This document shows, piece after piece, positions 16,122-27,160 of a DNA stretch of 64,000 bases. Source of the DNA: CAVQGZ01 sp942491665 (lineage in GTDB: Bacteria; Actinomycetota; Actinomycetes; Jiangellales; Jiangellaceae). Where the stretch lies: contig CALOBR010000001.1 in NCBI GenBank assembly GCA_942491665.1, positions 558,001 through 622,000 on the forward strand, written 5' to 3'. Position numbers and translations under genes: made by a program. The notes beneath the pieces are model-generated. The model saw nothing but the letters and a program-made list of their open reading frames with translations. It had not been told where the DNA came from and did no database searches. Each line of letters begins with the position of its first letter. Positions within the stretch are counted from its first letter, which is position 1.

Positions 16122-16710
16122 TCATCCTCGCCTCACAATCCCCCCGGCGCGCCGAACTGCTCGAACAGGTCGGTATCGACTTTCGCGCAGCGCCCGCCGA
16201 CATCGACGAGTGCATACACGACGACGAACGCGCCGCCGACTTTGTCGAGCGTATTGCGATCGCCAAGGCGCAGGCGGTACGACGGCAATTCCCCGGACAG
16301 GCCGTGCTCGGCTCGGACACCGCGGTGGTCATGACCGGCCGATCCTCGGCAAACCGCGCGACCGCGACGATGCGCTGGGCATGCTGCTGACCCTGTCCGG
16401 ACGCACGCACGAGGTCCTGACCGGGGTCGCCGTGGTCAGCGACCGGACGCGCAGTATCGCTCAGCATCAGCCGGGTCTGCTTCCGCGCGTCAGCGAGGCC
16501 GAGGCGGCCGCCTACTGGGCGACCGGGGAGCCCGCCGACAAGGCCGGCGGCTACGCGGTCCAGGGCCTCGCCGCGGCCTTCATCGAACGCATCGAGGGCA
16601 GCTATTCGGGCATCATGGGTCTGCCGCTGTTCGAGACACTGCAACTGCTGGAGCAGATCGGCATAGGGCCCCGCTGGGCGGATCGGCCACAGGCGGATCG
16701 GCTACGCTGA
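16118..16710 (+). CDS. maf: Maf-family nucleotide pyrophosphatase, one frameshift
   Basis: Maf proteins hydrolyse modified or canonical nucleoside triphosphates (dTTP/UTP type or m7GTP type) to monophosphates. Seen: MIILASQSPRRAELLEQVG with the phosphate-binding SxSPRR motif, LGSDTAVV, then after a frame change near 16335 ILGKPRDRDDALGMLLTLSG, GEPADKAGGYAVQG and IEGSYSGIMGLPLFET. ATG overlaps the rlmH stop. The GEPADKAGGYAVQG segment suits the dTTP/UTP pyrophosphatase (YhdE-like) subgroup, which in gammaproteobacteria is usually beside rng, as here. Confidence 0.9.
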
Positions 16711-16890
16711 CGGCCGTTGCGCCGCACGCCAACGCGGACGGCCTGGGCACCGGACACGTCACGCCGTCTTCACCGGGCGAGAAAACCCGTCGAACGGCTG
16801 CTGGATCACCCCGGGACGCGGAGCAGACTTCCGCGACTGCGCGCGCGAGGCATTCACGGCCGCGCTTTGACGTGTAAACTTCAGAGGTGC

Positions 16891-18271
16891 ATGAGTGAAG
16901 AAATCCTGATCAACGTAACCCCGCCCGAGACCCGCGTGGCGGTGATCGAGAACGGGGTGGTGCAGGAGATCATCATCGAGCGCACGGCCAAACGCGGCCT
17001 GGTCGGCAACATCTACAAGGGCAAGGTGTGTCGCGTGCTGCCCGGGATGCAGGCGGCCTTCGTCGACGCCGGCCTGGAACGCGCGGCCTTCCTGCATGCC
17101 TCCGACATCCACACCGAGAACGGCGAGAAGTCCGACCAGATCACCGAGTTGGTCCGCGAGGGCGGCGAGGTCATCGTGCAGGTGGTCAAGGACCCGCTCG
17201 GCACCAAGGGCGCCAGGCTGACCACCAACATCTCGATCCCGTCGCGCTACATGGTGTTCATGCCGAACGTCAAGAACGTCGGCGTGTCGCAGAAGATCGA
17301 GGACGAGGCCGAGCGGGCGCGGCTGCGGGCGCTCCTGTCGCAGTACGATCGGCAGCGGCCGGCGCCGGCTTCATCGCGCGCACCGCGGCCGAGGGCGCAG
17401 CGAGCGAGGCGCTGCAGAACGACATGCGGTTTCTCGCGCGGCTGTGGACGTCGATCCAGGAACGCGTGGCCAGCGCGCCGCCCAAACAGCTGATCCACGA
17501 AGACCTGCCGCTGGCGCTGCGTGCCCTGCGCGACCTGATCAATCCCGAGGTCGAAAAGGTGCGCGTCGATTCGCGCTCGACCTGGCGAGAAGGCGCAGCA
17601 GTTCGCGCGCAAGTACATGCCCGACCAGCGCTCGAGCGATCGAGTACTACCCGGGCGAACGGCCGATCTTCGACCTGTACGGTGTAGAGGACGAGATCCA
17701 GAAGGCGCTGGAACGCAAGGTCGACCTCAAGTCCGGTGGCCACCTGGTCATCGACCAGACCGAGGCGATGACGACGATCGACGTCAACACCGGCGCCTTC
17801 GTCGGCCACCGCAACCTCGAGGAAACGATCTTCAAGACCAACCTCGAGGCGGCCCAGGCGATCTGCCGGCAGCTGCGCCTGCGCAACCTCGGCGGCATCA
17901 TCATCATCGATTTCATCGACATGACTGACGACGAGCACAAGCGCCAGGTCATGCGCGCGCTGGAACGCTGCCTGTCGCGCGATCACGCCAAGACCCACAT
18001 CTCCGAGGTGTCGTCGCTGGGCCTGGTCGAGATGACGCGCAAGCGACGCGCAGACGACCTGCTTCGATATCTTCCGCGACATCCTGCGCGAATGGCGCCA
18101 GTTCGACGTCGAGCAACTGCTGGTGCTGGCCTCGCAGGAGGTCGTCGACCGGCTGCTGGACGAGGAGTCGCAGAACCTCGCCGAGCTGGAGCAGTTCATC
18201 GGTCGTCCCATCAAGTTCCAGGCCGAGGCCCTGTACAACCAGGAACAGTACGACGTGGTGCTGATCGTTGA
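16891..18271 (+). CDS. rng: Ribonuclease G, multiple frameshifts
   Basis: RNase G/E-family endoribonuclease that trims 16S rRNA 5' ends and degrades some mRNAs. Start MSEEILINVTPPETRVAVIE. The S1-like RNA-binding region is visible (GNIYKGKVCRVLPGMQAAFV), then the RNase H-like/DNase I-like core: MRFLARLWTSIQERV, IEYYPGERPIFDLYGVEDEI, the metal-binding HLVIDQTEAMTTIDVNTG and GGIIIIDFIDM, and VSSLGLVEMTRKR. The C-terminus NQEQYDVVLI is normal. Frame changes near 17350, 17590-17640, 18060-18110 and just before the stop near 18265. The end is placed at the TGA at 18269-18271. Order maf-rng-yhdP is conserved. Confidence 0.9.
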
Positions 18272-18277
18272 GTCGGC

Positions 18278-21200
18278 ATGGCGAAAGCATCGTCAAAACG
18301 CTAATCGTCGGGCTCGTGATCGCGTGGGGGGTGCTGGCGCTCGCGGTGCGCTGGCGGTGCTGTTGGCGACTACCGGCAGCAGCTCGCCGCCTACCGTGAA
18401 CCGCTGGCGCACAGCTGGGCGAGCCGGTCAGCATCGGATGGGCTCGGCGGCCTGAGGCCCGCTGGTATCGGCCTGCGCCCCTGCTCGAGATGCAGTGACG
18501 TCACCTCGGCGGCGAACCCGAGAGACATCTGGCGATCGCCAGCATATCGCTCGACGCTTCGCCTGGCCCTGACCGGCCTGCTGCACGGCGGCTCGCTGCT
18601 CGATGCCTGCGCGTTGTCGACGGCCTGCAGCTGACGGCCGTTCGGGAGGCACCGGGCAGGTTCATCGTGGAGGGCTTCGACCTGATCGGACCGGCCAGCG
18701 TCCGACCCGCCGCCACGCGCTGCCCGAGCCGCCTGCGCCTGGTCAACACCCGGATCGTCTGGATCGACCGCAAGGCCGGCAAGCGCGCCGCTGCCGCTCG
18801 ACGTCGGTCGACGTCCTGGTCGATACGTGATGCCGACGGGCTTCCACTACGCGCCAACCTGCGAGGGCGAGGCCGGTCAGCGCGCAACTGGCGCAGCTGC
18901 GACGGCCTGCTGACCGGTACCGACTGGTGGGGACGGCGATTCGTACCTGCACGTCGATTGCCTCGACCTGGCCCGCCTGTTCGCCACTACCTGCCCGAGC
19001 ACTACGGCCTGCGCAGCGCGCGGCTCGACCTGCAGTCGTGGGCACGCTGGTCGCAGGCGACCGCCGTGCACAACCAGGGTGGGTTCGCGCTGAGCCGGCT
19101 CGAGCTGCAACCGCAGGACCAGGCCTGCGCTGCATATCAAGCGCCTGGGCGCGGAATTCAGCGTGAGCCGCGACCCCGGCAGGCTGCAGATCGGCCTCAA
19201 GGACCTGGTGGTACAGACACCCGAGCAGCAGTGGCCGCGCGGCGACCTGGCCGTAACCCTCGACAGCGATCCGGACGGCGAACCGCGGATCCGGCTGGCC
19301 GCCGACTACCTGCGCCTCGATGACCTGCGCCGCATCGTGCAGATCCGTCCGCCATCGGACGCCGTCAAGACCGCACTGGACGCACTGCAGCCCGGCGGCG
19401 AGGTCCGCGACCTGAGGCTGGCCGGGAAGCACACCGAAGCCGGCCTGACGTGGCAGGCCAGGGCGCGTTTCGACGGGCTCCGCACGCTGCCGTGGGACAA
19501 TATCCCCGGGGTCGAGAATCTCAGCGGCAAGCTGCTCGGCACACAGGCGCACACGGTACTGACGCTCGACAGCGATGACACCACGCTGCGCTTCACGCGA
19601 CTGTTCCGCGATCCGCTCGAGCTGCCGCGGATCGCCGGTCGCGTGGATCTCATCGATGCCGATGACGGCTGGCAGCTGGTCAGCGAGCAACTGCTGGCCG
19701 ACGCACGCGCACTATCGCACCGTCACGCGGTGCACGTCTGCGCCAGCGTCAGGGCGAACCGCTGTTTCTCGACCTGCAGAGCGATTTCCGCGACGGCGAT
19801 GCGGCCTATGCGCCGGACGCTACTACCCGACGGGCATCATGGGCAAGCGCCTGGTCGCGTGGCTCGACGGCGCGATCAGTCGCGGGCCGCGTGGTCGGCG
19901 GCAGCGCCCTGTTCTACGGCCCGGTGGACGAATTCGCGTTCGAGGCATCTCGCAGCGGCAGCTTCCAGGTGGTGTTCGACGCCGAGGACCTCACCATCGA
20001 CTACGGCGACGGCTGGCCGCCGCTGAAGCAGCTCGTCGCACGGGTGCAGTTTCAGGGCAACCAGCCTCGAATCATCGCCTGCGCGAGGCGTCGCTCTACG
20101 ACAGCCGTATCGCGGTCAACGGCACGTATCGCCAGCCTCGGACCCGTCTCGCCGCTGCGGATTCGCGGACCAGGTCGACGGGCCGTTGCAGAACACGCTG
20201 CGGGTACTCAGGAAACCGGCGCTGCGCGATCGCTTCGGTCAATTCGCCGAAACCCTGCGCGGTGCCGGCGACAGTCGACTCGACCTGGATTTCACCCTGC
20301 CACTCGGCGGGGTTGGCGGCTACGCCCTGGCAGGCCGGTTGGCGTTCGACAACAATCGCCTGTCGCTGCCGGATTGGGATTTTGCGATGAGCGATATCAC
20401 CGGTCAGCTCGACTTCACGCTCGACGGCCTGCAGGCGAACGGCATCACGGCCAGGGCGCTCGGCTCGCCGGTCCGCGTCGATGTCCTGCCGATCGGCGAA
20501 GGCAGCACGCGGGTGCGCGCGACAGGCCGCTTCGAGCCGCAGGCCATCAGCGCCGTGGCGGCCGGACTGCCTGTCGACCTGACCCGGGGCAGCGCCGAGT
20601 TCGTCGTCGACGTGGACGTGCCACCCAGCCGCGCCGGTACTGGCAGCCCGACCATGCTGTCTGTGGCCAGCGATCTGCGCGGCGTCGGCATCGACCTGCC
20701 CGCACCGCTGGGCAAATCCACTGCCAGCACACGCGAGCTGTCGGTCCGCATTCCGCTCAGCGGTCGAGGCATGCCGGGCAGCGTGCGCTACGGCACGCAG
20801 CTGGCTGCGCGCTTCAGCAAAAATGCCGAGCGTGTGGATGTCATGCTCGGTGGCGCCGACGCAACGTTGCGCGGCGAACGCGGCATCCGCATCGGCGGTC
20901 GCGTCGCAGAGGTCGACGTCGCAGCCTGGACGGCGGCGCTGGAGCGGCTGCCGAAGAACACCGACGCCGATTCGCCGCCGCTGACCGTCGACCTGCTGAT
21001 CGACCGGGTACAGGTCGGCGACCTATGGCTTCGACAAACTGCAGCTGAATGCGCAACGCGACAGCGATTCGTGGCGCGGCGTGGTCCATGCGCAGGACCT
21101 CGCCGGCAGATTCAGCGTGCCACTGAATGGCGGTCGCGGCGCGATCCGGGTCGATCTCGAACGCCTCGCGCTGAAGCTGCCGCAGGACGCCAGTGACCAC

Positions 21201-22338
21201 GGCGATGCCACCCGCGCCGAGATGCTGACGGCCGGCCCCGACCCGGCAACCCTGCCCGGCCTCGCGCTCAGCATCGCCGACCTGCAGATCGACAAGGCCA
21301 GACTCGGCAAGCTGCGTTTCGTTGCCCAGGCAACCGGCAGCGGCCTGCGGATCACGCAGTTCACGCTCGACGACGGTCAACTGCGACTCGATGCCAACGG
21401 CAACTGGACGCGTGACGGCAAGGCCTTTGCCACCCAGTTCAGCGGCCGCGTGTCGTCACCGGACCTTGGCCAGCTTCTCGTCGACCTGGGCTATTCGCAG
21501 CAGCTCGCAGGCGCCTCCGCGTCGACCGAGTTTCTGTTCGACTGGCCGGGCAATCCCGCCCAGCTGCACCGCGCCATGCTGCGCGGCCAGCTGAACCTCA
21601 AGGTCGACCAGGGGCGCCTCGTCGAGCTCGATCCCGGCGTGACCCGCGTCGTCGGCCTGCTCAACCTGAACGCGCTGACCCGTCGCCTGCGGCTGGATTT
21701 CACCGATATCTACAAGAAGGGCTACAGCTTCGACAGCATCACCGGCGATTTTCTGTTCGCACCGGGGCGAGGCCGTCACCGAGAACCTGACCATGACCGG
21801 ACCGACCGGGCGGATCGAGATCACGGGCGCGGCCGACCTGATGACCGGGACCCTGGACCAGAAGGTCGCGGTCACACCGAATCTCGACGCGACGCTGCCG
21901 ATCGCCGGCACGATCGCCGGCGGCCCGGTGGCCGGCATCGCGGTGCTGGTCGCGCAGAAGGTGATGACCAAGGAGGTCGACAAGATCAATCGCTTCGACT
22001 ACAGCCTCAACGGACCCTGGGCCGAACCGGAGATCAGCCAGCTGGATACCGGCGGCACGCTGTCCAGGATCCTCAATCAGTTCAAGGGAGGCGGCGCGGA
22101 ACAGGCGACACAGGCCAAGGAGGCCCCCGCAGAAGATTCCTCCCCCGCAAGCGGGCCGGCTGCCGCCGACGAAGCGGAGCAGGCGCCGGCAGACCGGTGG
22201 CAGCCGCTGCCGAAACAGGAAACCAGCAACCGCAGCCGAAGCCGGACGAACCGGGCTGCGGAGGCGAGGCCGAAAAGAACAGCCGGCCGACGGCAAAAGA
22301 AGCTCGGCAACGATTGCGCCGCCTGTTCAAGGTGCTGA
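18278..22338 (+). CDS. yhdP: YhdP/AsmA-like large envelope protein, heavily frameshifted
   Basis: About 1350 codons, matching YhdP (TIGR02099, DUF3971 plus AsmA-like C-terminus), an inner-membrane-anchored bridge protein involved in phospholipid transport to the outer membrane. An N-terminal membrane helix (TLIVGLVIAWGVLALAVR) is followed by long beta-rich repeats readable in pieces: 19163-19700, 19891-20080, 20186-21030 and 21081-21770, each in a different frame. The C-terminal core LNLNALTRRLRLDFTDIY with GYSFDSITGDF and PIAGTIAGGPVAGIAVL is the most conserved part of the family. The tail is a Pro/Glu/Ala-rich low-complexity stretch. The true stop is uncertain (22338 or 22475 by frame). Eight or more indels suggest poor sequence rather than gene death. 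Confidence 0.85.
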
Positions 22339-22506
22339 AAAAGGGCGAACCGCATGGCTCCGACTTGCCGGGACCTCGAACTGAGAAAACAATGACATTA
22401 TGGCAATCTACCTCGCCAAAATCCAACCCTATTACCGGCGCGATAACCCTTTGCCCATCGCGCCTCAGGCAGTAGAGTTGACCCATCGCATACGTGGTAA
22501 GCAGCC

Positions 22507-23340
22507 ATGCCCAGTTCAAAGAAGAAAGTCGCGGCCATCCAGCTGGCCTCCGGCAGCAACGTCAGCGCCAACCTGCTGGAAACCGAACGTCTCACCGAGG
22601 CGGCGGCCAAGCAGGGCGCCGAGCTGATCGTGCTGCCGGAAAATTTCGCCTTCATGGGGCGCAGCTGCAAGCGATGCCAATGCCCTGCGCGAACAGCCGG
22701 GCGACGGCCCGCTGCAGGCGTTTCTTGCACAGCTCGCGAGCCGGCTGGGTGTCTGGCTGGTCGGCGGCACCATCCCGCTCGAGGCCGAACATGCGGCCAA
22801 GTGGCGCGCGGCCTGCACCGTGTACGACGACCGCGGCCGAGCAGGTCGGCACGTTACGACAAGCAGCACCTGTTCGACGTAAACCTGGTCGAGAGCGACG
22901 AGCAGTTCATCGAATCGGAGAGCATCGAGCCGGGCGACAAGGTGATGGTCATCGACAGCCCGGTCGGACGCCTGGGCATCTCAGTCTGCTACGACCTGCG
23001 CTTCCCGGAGCTGTACCGGGCCATGGTCGACCGGCGCGTCGAGGTGATCGCGTTGCCGGCCGCCTTCACCGCGATGACCGGAAAGGCACACTGGGAAACG
23101 CTGGTGCGCGCACGCGCGATCGAAAACCTTTCGTACGTCATTGCCGCGGCACAGGGCGGCTTTCATGTCGCCAGCCGCGAGACATACGGGCACAGCATGA
23201 TCGTCGACCCCTGGGGCACCAAGCTGGCCGAGCGCGAGCGTGGCAACGGCTGCGTGGTGGCCGAGATCGACCCCGAGTTCCAGCAGACCACGCGGCGCAA
23301 TTTTCCCTGCCTCGACCACCGCCGTCTGCATTGCCGCTGA
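22507..23340 (+). CDS. Nitrilase-superfamily amidohydrolase (Nit1/Nit2-like)
   Basis: 277 residues. The Glu-Lys-Cys catalytic triad is visible: Glu in LIVLPENFAFMG, Lys in YDKQHLFDVNL and Cys in GISVCYDLRFPELYRAM. PAAFTAMTGKAHWETLVRAR is the usual C-terminal segment. Between about 22665 and 22850 the open frame gives an Arg/Cys-rich nonsense stretch, while the next frame reads NALREQPGDGPLQAFLAQLA and VWLVGGTIPLEAEHAAKWRA: two compensating indels. The family includes omega-amidase and deaminated-glutathione amidase; in Proteobacteria this gene lies between yhdP and tldD. A repair role on deaminated glutathione is likely by homology. Confidence 0.87.
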   Translation: MPSSKKKVAAIQLASGSNVSANLLETERLTEAAAKQGAELIVLPENFAFMGRSCKRCQCPARTAGRRPAAGVSCTAREPAGCLAGRRHHPARGRTCGQVARGLHRVRRPRPSRSARYDKQHLFDVNLVESDEQFIESESIEPGDKVMVIDSPVGRLGISVCYDLRFPELYRAMVDRRVEVIALPAAFTAMTGKAHWETLVRARAIENLSYVIAAAQGGFHVASRETYGHSMIVDPWGTKLAERERGNGCVVAEIDPEFQQTTRRNFPCLDHRRLHCR

Positions 23341-23380
23341 CCGCAGGGCCTGGGTCACAGGCCAGGAGTAACAGAATTTC

Positions 23381-24824
23381 ATGTCGCAAAGTACAGCTAT
23401 CGCGCGCGCAACACTGCTCGACGCGCCGGGCCTGAGCGAGGCCCACCTGGCACAGGTGATGGACCGCCTGCTGAGCCGGCAGGTCGATGCCGCCGATATC
23501 TACTTCCAGTACGGTCGCCTGGAATCCTGGGTGCTCGAGGACGGCATCATCAAGGAAGGCAGCCACAGCATCGAACAGGGCGCCGGGCTGCGCGCGATCA
23601 GCGGCGAGAAGACCGGTTTTGCCTACACCGACAGCCTCGAACTGCCGCGCCTGCTCGAAGCGGCCGGTGCGGCACGCGCTATTGCCCAGGCCGGCCAGCA
23701 TGGCGCGCAGGCGATCGCCGGCCGCGGTGCTGCCGCCGGCCCTGTATGCACCGATCAACCCGCTCGATTCGCTCAGCGAAGCGGAAAAGCTCGACCTGAT
23801 GCGGCGCGCCGATGCCGAGGCACGCGCCGCCGACCCGCGGGTGCAGCAGGTCATCGTCAGCCTGGTCGCGGCACACGACACCATCCTGGTGATGGACAAC
23901 GGCGGCCAGATCAGTGGCGACGTCCGACCTCTCGTTCGCATGAACGTGCAGGTCATCGTCGAACAGGACGGCAAGCGCGAACAGGGCAGCTCCGGCGGCG
24001 GCGCGCGCCAGGCTCTGGACTTCTTCCTGCACGAAGACCGCGCCCTGGGCTATGCGCGCGAGGCGGTGCGCCAGGCGCTGGTCAACCTGGACGCGGTGGC
24101 CGCGCCGGCCGGCATGCTGCCGGTGGTGCTCGGCCCGGGCTGGCCGGGCGTGCTGCTGCACGAGGCGGTCGGCCACGGCCTGGAGGGCGACTTCAACCGC
24201 AAGGGCACCTCGGCCTTTTCCGGGCGGATCGGCGAGCAGGTCGCCTCGCCGCTGTGCACCGTGGTCGACGACGGCACGCTGCCCGGCCGCCGCGGCTCCC
24301 TGACCATCGACGACGAGGGCACCCCGTCCGCCAACAACGTCCTGATCGAGAACGGCATCCTCAAGGGCTACATGCAGGACAAGATGAACGCCCGCCTGAT
24401 GGGCGTCACCCCGACCGGTAACGGCCGACGCGAGTCCTATGCGCACCTGCCGATGCCGCGCATGACCAACACCTACATGCTGCCCGGCGAGCACAAGCCG
24501 GACGAGATCATTGCCTCGGTCAAGAACGGCCTTTACGCGGTCAACTTCGGCGGCGGCCAGGTCGACATCACCTCGGGCAAGTTCGTGTTCTCGGCCAACG
24601 AGGCCTACCTGATCGAGAACGGCAAGGTCACCCGACCGGTCAAGGGCGCGACCCTGATCGGCAACGGCCCCGAGGTCATGACCCGCATCAGCATGGTCGG
24701 CGACGACCTCGCGCTGGATTCCGGCGTCGGCACCTGCGGCAAGGAAGGCCAGAGCGTGCCGGTCGGCGTCGGCCAGCCGACCCTGAAGATCGATCAACTG
24801 ACCGTCGGCGGCACCTCCGCCTGA
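23381..24824 (+). CDS. tldD: Metalloprotease TldD, one frameshift
   Basis: TldD is the zinc-bearing subunit of the TldD/TldE(PmbA) heterodimeric protease, which unfolds and degrades small peptides and matures microcin B17 and other RiPPs. The zinc motif HEAVGHGLEGD is present, as are DDGTLPGRRGSLTIDDEG, GILKGYMQDKMNARLMG and the C-terminal GICGK-like SGVGTCGKEGQSVPVGVGQP. The N-terminal part is in one frame to about 23720 (DAADIYFQYGRLESWVLEDG), then shifts (ALYAPINPLDSLSEAEKLDL) and continues to the stop. About 480 codons, normal length. pmbA follows 16 bases after the stop, so both subunits are co-transcribed. Confidence 0.94.
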
Positions 24825-24840
24825 GCAGAACCGGAACAAC

Positions 24841-26175
24841 ATGACCGAAGAAGAACAGATAGACCGACTCAAGAACCTCGTTGCGGACCTGCTCGAAGAG
24901 GCCAAAAAGCAGGGTGCCGATGCGGCCGAGGCCGATGTGTCGACGCAGACCGGCCTGTCGGTGACGGTGCGGCTGGGCGAGACCGAGACCATCGAACACA
25001 CCAGCGACAACGGACTGGGCATCACCGTGTACTTCGGCCAGCGCAAGGGCTCGGCCAGCACCACCGACCTGCGCCCGGATGCGGTCCGCGAGAGCGTGGC
25101 CGCAGCCTGTCGCATCGCCCGTTACACGTCCGAAGACCCGGCTGCGGGCCTGGCCGACCCGGACCTGCTGGCAACGGATGTTCCCGACCTCGACCTCTTC
25201 CATCCCTGGGAACTCGATGCCGATGCAGCAGCAGAGATTGCGCGTGGCTGCGAAGACGCGGCGCGGAGCGTCGATCCACGGATCAGCAACTCGGAGGGTG
25301 CGACGCTTTATACACAACGCTCCAGCTTCATCTACGGCAACATCGCACGGCTTCGTCGGCGGCTACCCCACCACGCGGCACAGCCTGAGCTGCGCGGTGA
25401 TCGCCCAGCACGGCGACGACATGCAGCGCGACTACTGGTACGACAGCAACCGGGTCGCCGGCGAGTTGGCAGACCCGGCCGCGATCGGCCGACGTGCCGC
25501 CGAGCGCACGCTGGCGCGACTCGACAGCCGCAAGCTCAGCACCCGCGAGTGCCCGGTACTGTTTCGCTCCGATATCGCGCCCAGCCTGCTGCGCAGCCTG
25601 TTCGGCGCGATCCGTGGACATGCCGTGTACCGCAAATCGACCTTCCTGCTCGACCAGGTCGGGCGAGCAGATCTTTCCCGACTGGGTCAACATCAGCGAA
25701 AACCCGCTGCGGCCGCGCGGCCAGGCCAGCGCGCCCTTCGACAACGAGGGCGTTGCGACCCGGTACCGTGAACTGGTCGCGGGCGGCGTGCTGCAGGGCT
25801 ACCTGCTGGACAGCTATGCCGCTCGCAAGCTCGGTCTGCAGAGCACCGCCAGCGCCGGCGGCGTGCGCAACGCGCGCATCGCCAGCAGCGGCCAGTCGTT
25901 CGATGAACTGCTGACGGGAGATGGATCGCGGGGTGCTGGTCACCGAACTGATGGGCCAGGGCACCAACATGGTCACCGGTGACTATTCGCGCGGTGCTGC
26001 GGGTTTCTGGGTGGAAAACGGCGAGATCCAGTATCCGGTCGACGAGATCACGGTCGCCGGCAACCTCAAGGACATGTTCCGACAGCTTGATCGCGGTGGG
26101 CAGACGACAACGACATCCCGAGCAGCATCGATGACCGGCTCGTGGCTGATCGAGAACATGACGGTAGGCGGCTGA
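24841..26175 (+). CDS. pmbA: Metalloprotease subunit PmbA/TldE, several frameshifts
   Basis: Partner of TldD without its own zinc-binding HExxxH motif. Recognisable segments in order: LEEAKKQGADAAEADVSTQT, TVRLGETETIEHTSDNGLGI, YFGQRKGSASTTDL, EGATLYTQRSSFIYGN, HSLSCAVIAQHGDDMQRDYW, YRKSTFLLDQVG, IFPDWVNISENPLRPRGQAS, ASAGGVRNARI, VTELMGQGTNMVTGDYSRGA and SWLIENMTVGG. The frame changes near 25345, 25665, 25915 and 26090. Overall extent (about 445 codons) is normal. It follows tldD by 16 bases. Breaks in both adjacent, normally conserved subunits point to sequencing error. Confidence 0.92.
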
Positions 26176-26240
26176 CTAGGCCGGGGACAGGTGCTGACAT
26201 CGCTTTCTTCCACGACTGACCGACAGGAGAAATCAACCGG

Positions 26241-26631
26241 ATGCGCATCCTCCACACCATGCTGCGAACCGGCGACCTCGAGCGCTCGATCGATTTCTAC
26301 ACCGAGGTGCTGGGCATGCGCCTGCTGCGGCAGAAAGGACTACCCGGACGGCAAGTTCACGCTCGCCTTCATCGGCTACGGCGATGAATCCGACAACACC
26401 GTGATCGAGCTGACCTACAACTGGGGCGTGGACAGCTACGACATGGGCAACGCCTACGGCCACATCGCGATCGAGGTCGACGATGTCTACGAGGCCGCCG
26501 ACGCCATCAAGGCGCGCGGTGGCAAGATCCTGCGCGAAGCGGGACCCATGAACGCGGGCAAGACGATCATCGCCTTCGTCGAAGACCCCGACGGCTACCC
26601 GATCGAACTGATCGGGCGCAAAGCGCATTGA
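26241..26631 (+). CDS. gloA: Lactoylglutathione lyase (glyoxalase I), one frameshift
   Basis: Converts the hemithioacetal of methylglyoxal and glutathione to S-lactoylglutathione. MRILHTMLRTGDLERSIDFY carries the first metal ligand His5; the others are the Glu in VIELTYNWGVD, the His in AYGHIAIEVDD and the Glu in the terminal IELIGRK. The short 130-residue form matches Ni/Co-dependent bacterial GloA. A one-base shift lies near 26335, between GMRLLRQK and DYPDGKFTLAFIGYGDE. The start is preceded by AGGAGA at about 26226. No operon partner is obvious; pmbA ends 65 bases upstream. Confidence 0.92.
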
Positions 26632-26665
26632 ACCCGTCGTGCCAGCCCCACCAGGAGACTATTCG

Positions 26666-26983
26666 ATGGACCAGCTGATGATACTACCCGCCACCGACAA
26701 ATCGAAAATCCGCCTGGTGCGTATTCCACCGGACTACGAGAATCAGGAAGTCTACCGGCACGTCACCGGCCTGATCGCCGAGGTCGAAGAAGACAAGCCG
26801 GGCTGCGACTGGGAAGAAGTGCTGGCCACGCTCTGGAAGACCACGGCTTCGAGGCCGATCGACTTCCAGCTCGGGCTGAACCGCAATGCCTGCCGCATAA
26901 AGGCTGGCGCCGCGCGACTGAAAAACCCGTTGGCGTTGAGCGGGCACCTTTCGAGCCCTCGCGGGCCGTCCCCGAACAGCTGA
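26666..26983 (+). CDS. Small protein of unknown function
   Basis: 105 residues from ATG 26666, preceded by AGGAGAC. The first 70 residues look like a real acidic protein: DKSKIRLVRIPPDYENQEVY, RHVTGLIAEVEEDKPGCDWE and EVLATLW. After about 26840 an adjacent frame reads LEDHGFEA, a better continuation of a helix than KTTASRP, so a frameshift is likely and the true C-terminus is uncertain. I do not recognise the family. It lies 34 bases after gloA on the same strand and could be in the same transcript. Confidence 0.55.
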   Translation: MDQLMILPATDKSKIRLVRIPPDYENQEVYRHVTGLIAEVEEDKPGCDWEEVLATLWKTTASRPIDFQLGLNRNACRIKAGAARLKNPLALSGHLSSPRGPSPNS

Positions 26984-27160
26984 CCGGCAGCGAGCCAGGC
27001 GGCCCGGCGCGCAGCCACGCCGCCTGTTCTGGCGCTGCGATCGGGAAGTTCGACGACAGGCAGGGGCTGGGAAAAGATCATCCGGGCAAACCGGCCCAGC
27101 CTTACGCCGCACGGCCACGCAAGGCTGGATCGCAGACCCGGGCCGTCGATGCGCGGCCTG

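Noticed and set aside
16118..16710. Programmed frameshifting in maf, rng, tldD or pmbA
   Set aside because: The shifts occur at different, non-slippery places in many adjacent genes and are sometimes compensated, which fits sequencing errors.
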